Assembly (NCBI GenBank): GCA_019009955.1
Contig: CM032232.1
Span: 141,382,001-141,446,000 of the forward strand
Length of the DNA: 64,000 nt
Reading direction: 5' to 3'
From: Riptortus pedestris
Taxonomy: Eukaryota > Arthropoda > Insecta > Hemiptera > Alydidae
Positions 13,070-24,055 of the stretch are shown here, piece after piece; within the stretch, counting starts at the first letter, position 1, and each line of letters begins with the position of its first letter. The notes under the pieces were generated by a model that was given only the letters and a program-made list of their open reading frames with translations, searched no databases and was not told the origin of the DNA. Both the position numbers and the translations under genes were made by a program.

Positions 13070-13243
13070 CTAACGTTTATACAAGTCAAATATAAGAAAG
13101 TATATATGCACCTTATCTTATTTGTGCCCATATTGTAAATAGGAGATTATATCTAATTGGTGAGAAATGATGAGGATTTTTAAGAGATTGTTTCATTCTT
13201 CTAAAACATTTAAGAATGAAGTGAATATGTCTAACCACATGGT

Positions 13244-13370
13244 TTTTAGCAGATTTCTCTTAAGGGAAATCAGCTTTTGAGGTCGTACTCATAACGCGAG
13301 TTTCGAAAAATTTCTTCAAATGTCCATCGATCCTACCCAGGAGATGACGAAAATGAGGTCCGTTCAAAAT

Positions 13371-13433
<63 letters not shown>

Positions 13434-13925
13434 TTCTCTGTTAACGCTCTAGCGGTCGCAATTTTTGTTTGATCGTTGCCAAACTCGGAATTTAATCGTT
13501 TTATGTAAAAAGGAAGATCAAGTTCGTTAATGGCCGAGATCGGATGAGTGGGAGGGGGGGGTTTAGAGGGGGGATTTTTGAAAATTCAAAATATCTCCTT
13601 TATTATGCGTCGGATCGAAAAATTGTATAAAATAAATCTTATTGCAAATTAAATTTACTATAAATATTGTTCTATACATTTATTCTGTATCTTGAATATT
13701 AACCGAGATATTTGCATTTGTATTCTGCATTGGTCGGCAGGAGTGAGCTGTTTGGTACTTTCCGAAGAGAGCTCTGGCGGCCGTTTTCGTAACTATTCGT
13801 CCCTAGTGTATAAGTTTAGTGATCCCTTACTACTTACTACACTTGTTATTGGGCAGATTTCTCTATTGTAAAATTTCACGTGGGAAATCTGCTTAGTTTA
13901 CGCAGCCTCTGCGTGACGGACTTTT
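13244..13925 (+). mobile_element. HINE (short), reference full-length copy
   Basis: Best uninterrupted example of the family. Order of parts: T-run; AGCAGATTTC subterminal repeat with the near-palindrome GATTTCTCTTAAGGGAAATC; GAGGTCGTACTCAT; (TA)n at 13371-13435; CGCTCTAGCGGT; a G-rich run; an imperfect inverted repeat from about 13570 to 13715; the second subterminal repeat GGGAAATCTGCT at 13882-13893; a hairpin ACGCAG-CCT-CTGCGT at 13900-13914; GACGGACTTTT. This matches Helentron-associated non-autonomous elements. It codes for nothing. Confidence 0.8.
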
Positions 13926-14021
13926 CTGGATTAAATGTGGTCAAATGTCTTCCCAACTATTAATCTTTGGTTTTTATTGCCTAATTAACGAACCTTAATT
14001 CTTATTAATTGTTATTTTTAG

Positions 14022-14102
14022 GCCGAGGAACTCCTCGCCTCTGCCAAGATAGCTAATTCTTCTGAAGAACAATATGTGCTCTTAGATCTTGTCAATATCT
14101 AG
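14022..14102 (+). CDS. Candidate terminal exon of an unknown host gene
   Basis: A pyrimidine-rich stretch ending TTATTTTTAG (splice-acceptor-like, AG at 14020-14021) is followed by 26 sense codons and a TAG at 14100-14102. The peptide starts AEELLASAKIANSS and ends VLLDLVNI. It is acidic and amphipathic, with balanced base composition in an AT-rich setting and an in-frame stop just upstream, as expected if the left side is intron. ATTAAA at about 14340 and AATAAA at about 14450 could serve for polyadenylation. I do not recognise the protein, and no upstream exon was identified. Chance is a real alternative for so short a frame. Confidence 0.35.
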   Translation, partial: AEELLASAKIANSSEEQYVLLDLVNI

Positions 14103-15305
14103 AGAAATCAAATCGTTTTTGAGAGCCTCCAAGTAATTCTTTATTTTTTGTTAAATATTCTCTACCCTTTATTATAATTCTATTAACTTTCCTCGTATGC
14201 AAGGTACTCTTTTAATTCATTCACTCAGTTAAATAGCATTGAATAATTGGCAGATAATTGTTTTATGAGCACTCGAGTGTGTGACTGGTTAAATTTCATT
14301 GTAATATATATGAGGACCGTTTTTAGGAAGACAAACAAGACAATTAAAGAAGTTTAGTACTACCTTTCTCAATCAATTCCGAATAAGCAGAACCGCATAT
14401 TTTAGATATATAAAAGAGTACAATCTTATATAAAAATAATTACTTCTGAATAAAAAAAACATGTTATATATAAACTAAAATACAGTGAAGGTTTTAGGCT
14501 TTTTATTTCCTCCAGTACCTATAGTATACAGTATTGTAAAACTAAATCTCTGTTTATGTTTCCATGTTTAAAAAAAAATGTAATCATAAAAATATGTCAA
14601 TGGCTGAATTCTTACAACGAAATTGTATAATTCTAAAAGCAATAAACATAGTCATTCATTCATATGCAACCCAAATGATAACTGAAATAACAATTATTCC
14701 AGGTTTACAAGTAGAACTGCAAAATGACTCAAATGCTAACAGGTTATGATGCAGTGGTCGTACAGTACCTTAGCTATCACCATTTACTGGTTTTGCTTCT
14801 AAGCTGTTCTTCGCTTAACAGCGGTACACTGCATAATAAATAGTTGACTCCCTAAAGAGGAACTAAAAGAATAAAATAACGGGCGGAGCGGGATTCAGAA
14901 CTAATAGCCTCACTTAGTACTTGGTTGTAAGACTTAGTAAAGTGCTTAGTAAAAACTTATTAGAGTGTACTAAGTTGAAAGTTGGTGGGAGTGGGTGAGT
15001 AATTCTCTCTTATAGGAATTCTCTAATCCCTTGGGAATGTATCCCTGCTAGCCTCGAGTTCATGTTAATCTCATTGCTCCGGACGGTAACTCAGGATAAT
15101 CGCTATACTAGCTTATAGTGTAATGGGAGGATAAAGTAGATATTACATGGATCTTAAGTTGGTATAAGGCGACTAACGGGTTCGCCGGTGGTCAGGACAA
15201 CGGGACAGAGAAAAAGAGATTGAGAGAGAGAGGAGAGAGAGAGAAAAAAAAAGTTAGAAGGCAGTTTAAAAGAAAGATAGATTTTATGAACCACGTCGTA
15301 AGATC
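14103..15305. other. Unique AT-rich sequence; possible 3' UTR
   Basis: Follows the candidate exon. No repeat copy of it elsewhere in the window. A purine-rich GA tract lies at about 15207-15250. No supported gene. Confidence 0.35.
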
Positions 15306-15890
15306 ATAAAGTCTGTCACGCAGGGGCCTCGTAAACTAAGCAGATTTCCCATAGAGAAATTTCACGAGAGCCGAGCAGTTAAGGAAACGGCCGAACTAGC
15401 TTTTGGTGGGAAAGTCACTCGTCCGTTAGCCGCCAAGATTTAATAAAAATGTAAATATCTCGGTTAATATTCAAGATAGAGAATAAATGTATATACCAAT
15501 ATTTATAGTAAATTTAATTTGCAATAAGATTGATTCTGTACAATTTTTCGATCCGACGTATAGTAACGGAGATATTTCGAATTTTCGAAAATCCTCCCCT
15601 CTAACCCCCCCCCCCTCCAACTGGTCGGATTTCAGCCGTTAACGAACTTGATCTTTTACTTAAAACGACTAAATATCGAGTTTGGTAACGATCAAACAAA
15701 AATTGCGACCGCTAGAGCGGTAACAGACAAATATATAGATAGATAGATAGATAGATACAGTTTTGAACGGACCTCATTTTCGTCATCTACTAGGTAGGAT
15801 CGATGGACATTTGAAGAAAAATTTCGAAAATTCCGTCATGAGTACAACCTCAATTGCTGATTTCACTTTAGGGAAATATGATAATAGCAT
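15306..15890 (-). mobile_element. HINE (short, minus), left arm of an inverted pair
   Basis: Starts AAAGTCTGTCACGCAGGGGC. The microsatellite is (GATA)n instead of (TA)n. The 5' end is eroded (GATTTCACTTTAGGGAAATA). It abuts a plus-strand copy, 5' end to 5' end. Confidence 0.75.
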
Positions 15891-15991
15891 TTCTATGTAA
15901 GGGGAATTTCAGCTATTGAGGTCGTACTTATGACGCGATTTTCCAAAATATTCGATCCTACCCAGATGACGAAAATGAGGTCCGTTCAAAA

Positions 15992-16048
<57 letters not shown>

Positions 16049-16460
16049 CGCAATTTTTTCTTAATAATCACCAAACTCGGTATTTAATCGTTTTATGTAA
16101 AAAGGTAGATCAAGTTCATTAACGGCTAAAATCGGACCAGTGGGAGGGGGGGTTTAGAAAGGAGATTTTCGAAAATTCGAAATATCTCCGTTACTATACT
16201 TCGGATCGGAAAATTGTATAGAACAATCTTATTGCAAATTAAATTTACTATAAATATTTGTATATACATTTATTCTCTATCATGAATATTAATCGAGATA
16301 TTTGCATTTTTATTGGGTGTAACGGACGAGATACGGTTCCCGCCGAAAGCTAGTTCCGCCGTTTCCGTAACCGATCGGCACTCGTAGGGAGATTTCTCTA
16401 TTGTATAACGTAGGAAATCTGCTTAGTTTACGCAGCCCCTGCGTGACGAAACTTTTTTTT
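15891..16460 (+). mobile_element. HINE (short, plus), right arm of an inverted pair
   Basis: Begins within GGGGAATTTCAGCTATTGAGG, with a (TA)n tract at about 15996-16047. Ends with the hairpin region CGCAGCCCCTGCG and GACGAAACTTTTTTTT. Confidence 0.75.
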
Positions 16461-18850
16461 TGTTTAGTTCCACGACACAGTCGAAAAAGTGTAAGTCATC
16501 TTTCCTGGATGGAATCTAATTGGAAATGGGTGGAAGTACGTATTGCATTCGGTAATCAGTTGATGTCGCCTGGTGATGAGATTGCTTGAGATCAGGAACA
16601 TATTGGAAAACATCGTAATTACCGGTAAATTCACCTTATAATTAATGGAACTTATAATAAGTTGATGTATGTAATAGCTCAAGATTCATACTTCATGAAA
16701 TGTATTATGAAGCTTCTTGGATTATACAATCTAGATCTAAAATCATCAAAATTGATAGCTAATAACAAAATAAGCATAGGATCGCATTTACTGACGTAAC
16801 ATTAAAAATGCAGTGATGCAGCAGCGCCTCCATCGTAGAAAATGAAAATTAATTACAAATAACCACGTAACAGCTAGTCGTAACAAATAGAGAAAGTAGA
16901 TTAAACGCTACGCCAGATTCGGTCTTTAGGCGCAAATTAAGATATTCTCTAAACAAATTAATTCTAAAAACTTTCACCTCAGGAATTAATAACACTTAGA
17001 GCCCTAATGAGCTATTTACAGAGCATGGCAGTTAAGGATATAGGCCTATAATTATTTTTACGGTTTTAGCATGACGAAAGCGGTTTATCTAGCCATCGAA
17101 CGTTTTAGTTTCGCGGCTATCATGCGTTCCATCTTAATGGACTTAGGACTTGCAAGTTTGCAAAGGTCTTTACGTGACGCTCAATTATCAAAGCTGTTTA
17201 TGATGAATTGCTTCGTAACTTTGGTCATCGCCGGCTTAATAATCAAATCAGGAGCTTGCGTCAACTTAAATTCCATTCCGCCTGCTATAAGCATGTATAA
17301 CATGTCTTATGTCCATCATTCGCACAGAGGCATTACGTTCACTCCTTGCAGTAAAAATATTTGCATTCGTCATCCCATTGCTTTGAAAATAATTACATTG
17401 GGTGCCTGGTTATGAAGACTTGAGTGGAATGAGTGTGCCTGCTGACTTCGAAGAAAGAACAGTTATGAAAATTAAGCACGGACCCGAAGTGTTATTTCAT
17501 TGAGGCTTAACGAGACATCCTCTGCTTAGTTTACGCAGGCCAAGTATGATGGAATTTTAATTTTGGAAGAATAAGACAGAAAAGTATTTCGAAATTTGGG
17601 GGTTTCTTTAATTTTATACATGGTAAATGGAAGATGCTCTTCACATTTTTTCTCTATGCCTAACAGGAGAAACAAAATTTGGTAATTTTGTATTTCCTTG
17701 TCCCCTCCCCCCTCCAAAGTTATTAAGGACCAGGTAAGGGATTTACCACAAGACTTACGGTAATATAATAGCAAAAGGCATTAAATGGAACATAGAAAAT
17801 ATGCATATAAAGTAAGTGAATTTCATAATTCTAAGGGATGAGCGTCTTAAAATAGATTTGAAAGACATGACTCAGGCTTGAATCACTAAGTAGATCTAGG
17901 CTATGTAGAAATGGTCAGGAATTCCTAACCATAGATGATCATAGGAGTAACGGTAGGTCCATAATCCTGAATGTATTGCCATCCATGTCAAGCTGGAAGG
18001 GGCCAGTTTATCCATCTTACATATTAAATTGGTTCCTGTGTGTGTGTGTGTGTGTGCCTGAGAGGGCCTTTCTTGTTAAGACGGGCGGCACACGGACAAG
18101 GGAGTTTAGGCAAACCACAAAATTAAAAATAAAAAAAAAATTAAAAAAAAACCCGAAACTTGTTTGCAAGAAGAATTTTTCATCCGTAACACAGAACTAT
18201 TATTTGATCGCGCGGAACTACGAATTGCAGAGGTTTGGAAAAAATCGGTTTTTATATTTCTGAGCGAATATTGTTAAAACTAGGTATATATATATAAAAA
18301 AAAACAGGTTCAAATGTTAGTTTTAAGGTTTCTAATGTACTTTAAAAGGAAACACATTTTTTTTAAATGTTATGTTTTTGCGAAATTTTCCAACCTCCTC
18401 AATTTTTTTAATTTGTTTAGTAATGAATCATATAGCACATTTAATGACAAATGCAATAAAGCTGTATTCCGATCACTTTTTTTCAAAAATAAGGTAAATT
18501 CGTTTATTGTATATCGCTGTGGCACACCTCCATATATGATCAACCACACGAATGGCTCTATTTGACGAATATGACCAACTTATTATAGGTCATGACCATA
18601 AAAACGTAGTTTCCTGGCAAACAACAACTTTTGCAACATCCTTGCATTTGACTTAATCCCATACTGGTTATGACATCATGTCGATGTAATTAGCTGTCTG
18701 TGTTATCCAACGTAGCGTAGATGGTTGAAATAAAAATGGCTTCCTGTGGATATTTATTAAGGTTATTCCAAGTAATTACTCATTCGGATACGATTAGTAG
18801 ATAGCCACAACATAGAGCATGCTGACAAAATTCATTTCGTAAACAAATAT
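16461..18850. other. Unique region; one 114-codon open frame, not a firm gene
   Basis: An open frame at 17071-17415 (+) begins MTKAVYLAIERFSFAAIM and contains a hydrophobic stretch. It has no motif I recognise, and no splice or promoter context singles it out. CTGCTTAGTTTACGCAGGCC at 17521 is a lone HINE 3' word. A (GT)n run lies at 18038-18055. Nothing else is recognised. Confidence 0.3.
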
Positions 18851-19501
18851 TGTTACGTTTATTACAAGAATAACAAACGTTGTTTCTTAGAGTTCTTTTG
18901 GATTGCAAAACTAAACAAAGACAAACTTTATCAGTTTTTCTCACTGCACAATTTATTTATCAATGCACTACACACTTGGTTAATTATTAACTACTACTCA
19001 CAGTATGCACTGATAGCTTCACTGTTCTTCTAATTAGACAGTCGAATAACTCACTCACGATCACTGAAGTTCACAAAAACACAGCACTGCACTGATTTTC
19101 GCAAAGATAACGGCACTGCACTGTCCTTTACTTAAACACGGCACTATACTGTTCTTTACAGAATCACGGCACAACACTGTTCTTCACATAAAACACTTTA
19201 CCGCACTGCAACTAAAACGCACTGTTCACTAAAGCTGCACTGAACGCACTGTTGATCACTTGAAGAGAGCTGAGAACTAACTAACTAATTCGGGGCGGGC
19301 TGGGTCCCTTTTATAGCTTGGAGGAAAAACATCGAAGGGGAATGCCCAGAAAGTACTAGACGCTAGAGTATGCGATCAGTCCCGGCCCCAGTTGACGGGC
19401 ACCACTAGTCCTTCCATGTGTCGGCTCCTTTTATCTCCTTCGTACTTCTTAAATATGTCATTAACTATGTTTAGTTTTTCATGTACTTAATTTTCGCAAC
19501 A
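18851..19501 (-). mobile_element. Solo LTR, gypsy-type
   Basis: A 651-bp unit with inverted ends (TGTTACG...CGCAACA) flanked by ATAT on both sides (18847-18850 and 19502-19505), a 4-bp target duplication typical of Ty3/gypsy elements. On the minus strand a TATA box (TATAAAAG, 19308-19315) is followed by a leader with degenerate repeats of CAGTGCAGTGCCGTG and then AATAAA near 18955, the expected order of an LTR promoter and polyadenylation signal. No internal region is attached, so the pair of LTRs has recombined to one. A second copy is at 38655-39877. Confidence 0.7.
19308..19315 (-). promoter_or_regulatory. TATA box of the solo LTR
   Basis: TATAAAAG on the minus strand followed by GGACCCAGCC. 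Position and order relative to the leader and AATAAA fit an LTR promoter. Confidence 0.5.
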
Positions 19502-20712
19502 ATATATATGTCCTAACCTTTCAGAACTACTATAAAACAGCCCATACATAGACACAATAATGAAACATCTCTTACAGACACATATTTTCAAATTTAACTG
19601 CAAACTAAAACATTAACCTGAATTTTTGGCATTCTGCTCCTATTATTCAACTAGAGCAACAATATTTTTAGATCTCGTGTCATGAGTTTTAGAATAAGGT
19701 GGCTTTAGAAATTATTTTACTTTTAAAAAAGTAAAATAAAAAGTCAGAATCTCAAAATTTATAAATTTAAATATCGTATAAAGACTCAAGTAGATATTCT
19801 AAACACAATTTGTTCTTTACATTTCTTCGATAAAACTAATACTAACAAAGATATTGATGAATATATATTTCTACGTTGAAATAAACCCTTTCTACTAGTT
19901 GAAAATACGGATTCCTATATAACCAGACTATGCTATATCTTGGGATAGTTAGCTCACAAATATAAAATTTCACCGAATTTCCTCGAACCGTTTTTGAGTG
20001 ATTGAAAAACAAACCGGCGGACAGACAGACAAGATTTACAGTTTTGATGTCATTGCTCTTAGAATGTTCTGAAATGTGAAAAAAATCTCAGCCGAATTTA
20101 GATAGACAATCAGGCAAACCTTAGAGTTTTATTTATATAAATATAACATTTATATATAATATATCACGTTTTTTATTTTACTTTTGAACCCATAACACAT
20201 TTGTTATATGCTTTATTTTGTTTTCATCCATCCTTGCACATCCTTGAGGACTTGGTGCATCCCACTCATTTCTGCATCGGGCGTTGCTACCGATGATATT
20301 TATATGCAAATCTGATGCACTGGACCGGTCGCCAATACACCTTCGCCCACTTTCCTTATTGCTTATTAAATGAACGCATTTAGCGCATACATTGACAGAT
20401 GGCGCACTCTATTTCATACGCCCATTTTTCAATTTTTAAATACACTTTTTATCCCGCCGACAACTTTCCAACGCCCTGCTTCTAATCTGAAGTTTCACAT
20501 TTTTACAATAAATTACTTTACAGAAATGTAATAAATAATTTCTCAATTTGTCACTGACTCTTATTTTATTTATTTTTCCCCTCTATAATGGTAACACACG
20601 ATCTCCTTGTACTTCTTTAGAAATAAATAATTAGAATGTATGGTTGCATTCCATTTTTAATTATTCCATTTGCAAATTATATACAATATTTCCGTTCCAA
20701 TACATCAAATAG
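19502..20712. other. No recognised feature
   Basis: Contains CCGTTTTTGAGTGATTG followed by CGGACAGACAGACAAG (about 19989-20032), wording common in dispersed insect repeats, but no boundaries can be set. No gene seen. Confidence 0.3.
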
Positions 20713-21560
20713 AAAAAAAAGTCCATCAAGAAGCTGCGTAAATTAAGCAGATTTCACTAGCGATAGTACGGCACGCTAGGTATTTCATCTTATCTTAATA
20801 TACTTTCTATTACTAAATTTACATCAGATTAGTAGAAGTGGGATTTAAAGAAAGCTGAAAACAAGAAGTACAAATACAAATAACTCCTTGAATATTTAAG
20901 CTACGAAAAAGTGTATAGAACAACAATTGTGGTACATTAATAGTTTAACAAGATTGGTTCTGTAACATTTTTCAATAAAACCAATATTAACGGAGATATT
21001 TTGAATTTAAGAACCCTCCCTCCTAACCATCCCCCTCCCAACCTGGGACGAATTTTAGCAATTAACAACTGTGAACATTGGCATTGAATTAAAGGGAAAA
21101 ATATTCATTATGGTACAAATCAAATTAAATTTGTCGAGTAAAAAATGTAAAATCTTGATTGATGACGCCGTCACATAACGTATATAAATGTTTTTCACAA
21201 TGTAAAAGTTCCATGAAAACAATTTTTGGATTTAACCTTGGAACGAGGTGTTTAACGATATAACAGCTTACCGTTAAAAAGAAAGAACAAGTTCGTCAAA
21301 TGCCGAAATCGGCCGAGTGGGGGGGGAGTTCAGAGGGGAGGTTTTCGAAAACTCATAATATCTCCGTTATTATGCGTGGGATTGAAAAAAGGTATAGAAA
21401 CAATCTTATTGCAAAATTAATGTTCCATAAATGTTGTTATGTGCGTATTTTTACTATCTTGATTATTAACTGAGATATCCCCTGCCATAACTGAGATATA
21501 GTAAGCCTCTCCCCCTTCTAGTCGTGTCATATTAACTATAATCCGTTATATTATGAAGCA
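20713..21560. mobile_element. Old degenerate HINE copies
   Basis: A minus 3' end at 20713 (AAGTCCATCAAGAAGCTGCG) leads into a worn middle. A second worn plus-type middle (GTTCGTCAAATGCCGAAATCG) runs from about 21270 to 21500. The termini are eroded. Confidence 0.5.
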
Positions 21561-21568
21561 TAAATACC

Positions 21569-22112
21569 AAAAAGTCCGTCACGCAGGGGCTGCGTAAACT
21601 ATGCAGATTTCCCTCGTGAAGTTTTACAATAGAGAAATCTGCTTAATAACAACTGTAGTAGTAAGAAACCTCTAAACCTAAAACATTATTTAGGGCGTAA
21701 TAACCCAGTAGTTTCTAGCCCCAAAAAAACAGTTGACCTAACCTCTAAACCTATTCACGAGGGACGAATAGTTATGGAAACGGCCGCCAGAGCTCTCTCT
21801 AGCCTACTGATGACCACACGCAGAATACAAATGCAAATATCTCGGTTAATATTCAAGATACAGAATAAATGTATAGAACAATATTATAGTAAATTGAATT
21901 TGCAATAAGATTTATTTTATACAATTTTTCGATCTGACGCATAATAAAGGAGATATTTTGAATTTTCAAAAATCCCCCCTCTAAACCCCCCCTCCCACTG
22001 GTCCGATCTCAGCCATTAACGAACTTGATCTTCCTTTTTACATAAAACGATTAAATTCCGAGTTTGGTAACGATCAAACAAAAATTGCGACCGCTAGAGC
22101 GTTAATAGACAA

Positions 22113-22167
<55 letters not shown>

Positions 22168-22301
22168 TATATAAAATTTTGAACGGACCTCATTTTCGTC
22201 ATCTCCTGGGTAGGATCGATGGACATTTGAAGACATTTTTCGAAACTCGCATCATGAGTACGACCTCAATAGCTGATTTCCCTTAAGGGAAACCTGCTGA
22301 T
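21569..22301 (-). mobile_element. HINE (short, minus), full length
   Basis: Starts AAAAAGTCCGTCACGCAGGG, carries a (TA)n tract at about 22109-22160, and ends TTAAGGGAAACCTGCT. It shares an extra block (AAAACATTATTTAGGGCG) with the copy at 47509, marking them as sister copies. Confidence 0.8.
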
Positions 22302-22866
22302 ATTGTTCTCATTGAACTTATACGCTTGGTACGTTTTGAGATAAATGCGTTTACGCAGCCCCTGCGTGACGGACTTCTTTGTATCTTTTTGGTTGCAGCC
22401 TTTCGTAAACTCCTACTTGTATTCGACCGATTTTCACTTTTAAGGACATCAGTCACTCGGACGTTTTGGCCTATACATGGAAAAATGATTGTCGACTTTG
22501 TCATGGAACATGTGTGTAACATCAATAGCTAATTGCCATCAAAGGAAATCCGCTAAAAGGGTCGTTTGAGTCCTGAGCGCCGCAAGAGAGTGAATCGGAA
22601 GAAGTTGGTGCCTGGAGTGAAGGAGCTTGTGTAGACAGGCAGTGGGTTAGTCATTTCGCATTGTATATGCAGGTTGCCATGGAGAGGGTATGCTATGCTC
22701 TATACAACAGCTGTTGTCTTGTCAACCTTGCAACACAGACAGCAGTGCATGGCGACTTAAATCAAGTACAGGCAGAGCAACTCCTAAATGCACAAGATTT
22801 ACTTAGTGGTATGGGTGTAAACAACTTTTGCTGCATGCATTTTTGTCGTGTAACGATGTATAAAGA
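22302..22866. other. HINE scraps and unique sequence
   Basis: A (+) 3' end (TTTACGCAGCCCCTGCGTGACGG, shortened context) lies at about 22349-22374. A minus 5' end (AAAGGAAATCCGCTAAAA) ends at about 22558. The rest up to the Tigger element is unrecognised, including a 97-codon frame at 22661-22954 without features. Confidence 0.4.
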
Positions 22867-23859
22867 AAGTCGACTCTCGCTAACACGAACCTCGATAACA
22901 CGAAATCCTCGATATCACGAATTATTTTTAATCCCCTTGGAAAAACCTGTCTAACACGAAGAAATTACCATACGTAACACGAACTAATTTTCCGGTTATA
23001 TTTTACCTCTATAACACGAAGAGAGACAAAAATTACCTCTGTAACTCGAAGTTCAGTAGATAATACGAATTTGTTTAGCGCATTAAATCTACATCACGAT
23101 GTTCTCAGAATGGATTTGTTTAACACGATATCCCGGCGTTCAGGTTGCAGCCTGTCGGTGAGTTATAACCGGCGACAAGAGCCTTTAGTCTGTTTGAAGA
23201 CTCCTCTTGTTTCTGTTTACTTTGTGTGGAGCGTTTTGATTTATGTAGTGTCGACTGTTTGTTCGTGAAATATTCGAGAATGAGTGCGAAAAGACAACCC
23301 AAGGCATTGACTGTTGGTGAAAAGTTACAAATGATAAAGCTGGTGAACGAAGTGGTAAAGAAGAAAGACATCGCTACCAAGTTTAATATTCCAGGTAGTA
23401 CGCTATCAACAATTATAAAAAAACAGGTAGAAATTGAAAAGCGGGCAAACGAAGGTAATATTAAATGTAAGCGGAAGAGATTAGCTGAATTTCCTGATGT
23501 CGAAGAGTGCATGACGAAGTGGTTTAAGCAATGAAGAGACAAAAACATTCCTCTTGGGGGTCCGATAATTAGAGAAAAGCCCGAAAACTTTGCAAAATCT
23601 CTTGGTCACTTTTGGTTTCTGTGTTTTACCGTTTTTTTTTTAATTATGTATATGTTCATCTTTTAATTCATTTAAATATTAAGATTATGTAGATCTGTAG
23701 AAGATGTAGGGAATAAATCACAGTACATGTTTTTTACCTCTGTAACACGAATTTTCATTTAGTTCACCTCTATAACTCGAACTATGTCTAAGACCAACTA
23801 TACATAACACGAACAAAAATGGCAGTCCCGTGGAATTTCGTGATAGCGAGAGTCGACTG
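22867..23859 (+). mobile_element. pogo/Tigger DNA transposon, internally deleted
   Basis: Terminal inverted repeats: AGTCGACTCTCGCTAACACG at the left and its inverse (CGTGATAGCGAGAGTCGACT) at the right, followed by TA at 23860. Subterminal TAACACGAA words recur several times at each end, as expected of transposase binding sites in this superfamily. The about 1-kb length against over 2 kb for an intact relative, and the abrupt loss of the catalytic region, show an internal deletion. The left TA target base pair has decayed. Confidence 0.8.
23280..23606 (+). pseudogene. Tigger transposase N-terminus, broken
   Basis: From ATG at 23280 the product begins MSAKRQPKALTVGEKLQMIK, a CENP-B-type helix-turn-helix DNA-binding domain. 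The start of the second (CENP-B/HTH_Tnp) domain follows (EECMTKWFKQ). A TGA at 23532-23534 interrupts the frame. The same frame then continues with RDKNIPLGGPIIREKP and FAKSLG, which belong to the same domain, so the stop is a mutation or recoded codon rather than a natural end. After about 23606 similarity stops: the DDE catalytic domain is deleted. It could bind Tigger ends but cannot cut or join DNA. Confidence 0.8.
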
Positions 23860-23875
23860 TACTTTCCGTGGACCT

Positions 23876-24054
23876 AAGTCCGTAACGCAGGAGCTATGTT
23901 AACTAAGCAGATTTCCCACTTACTGGTACGACATACTATACTGATCCCTTCTCACAACATAATTTCTATTTCCGTATAATAATCCGATGAACATAAGTTA
24001 ACTGAAGGATGATAATAAGAAAGTACAAATGACTCGCTTAATATCTGAGTAAAG
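23876..24054 (-). mobile_element. Old HINE fragment
   Basis: CTAAGTCCGTAACGCAGGAGC followed by a diverged start of the old subfamily (ACTGGTACGACATAC). It stops where a younger copy begins. Confidence 0.5.
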
Positions 24055-24055
24055 A

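Noticed and set aside
17071..17415. 114-codon frame as a gene
   Set aside because: No recognised domain and no exon context; chance frames of this length occur in 64 kb. Mentioned within the region entry only.
23120..23548. 142-codon frame on the minus strand
   Set aside because: Antisense to the Tigger transposase fragment, which has clear family motifs.
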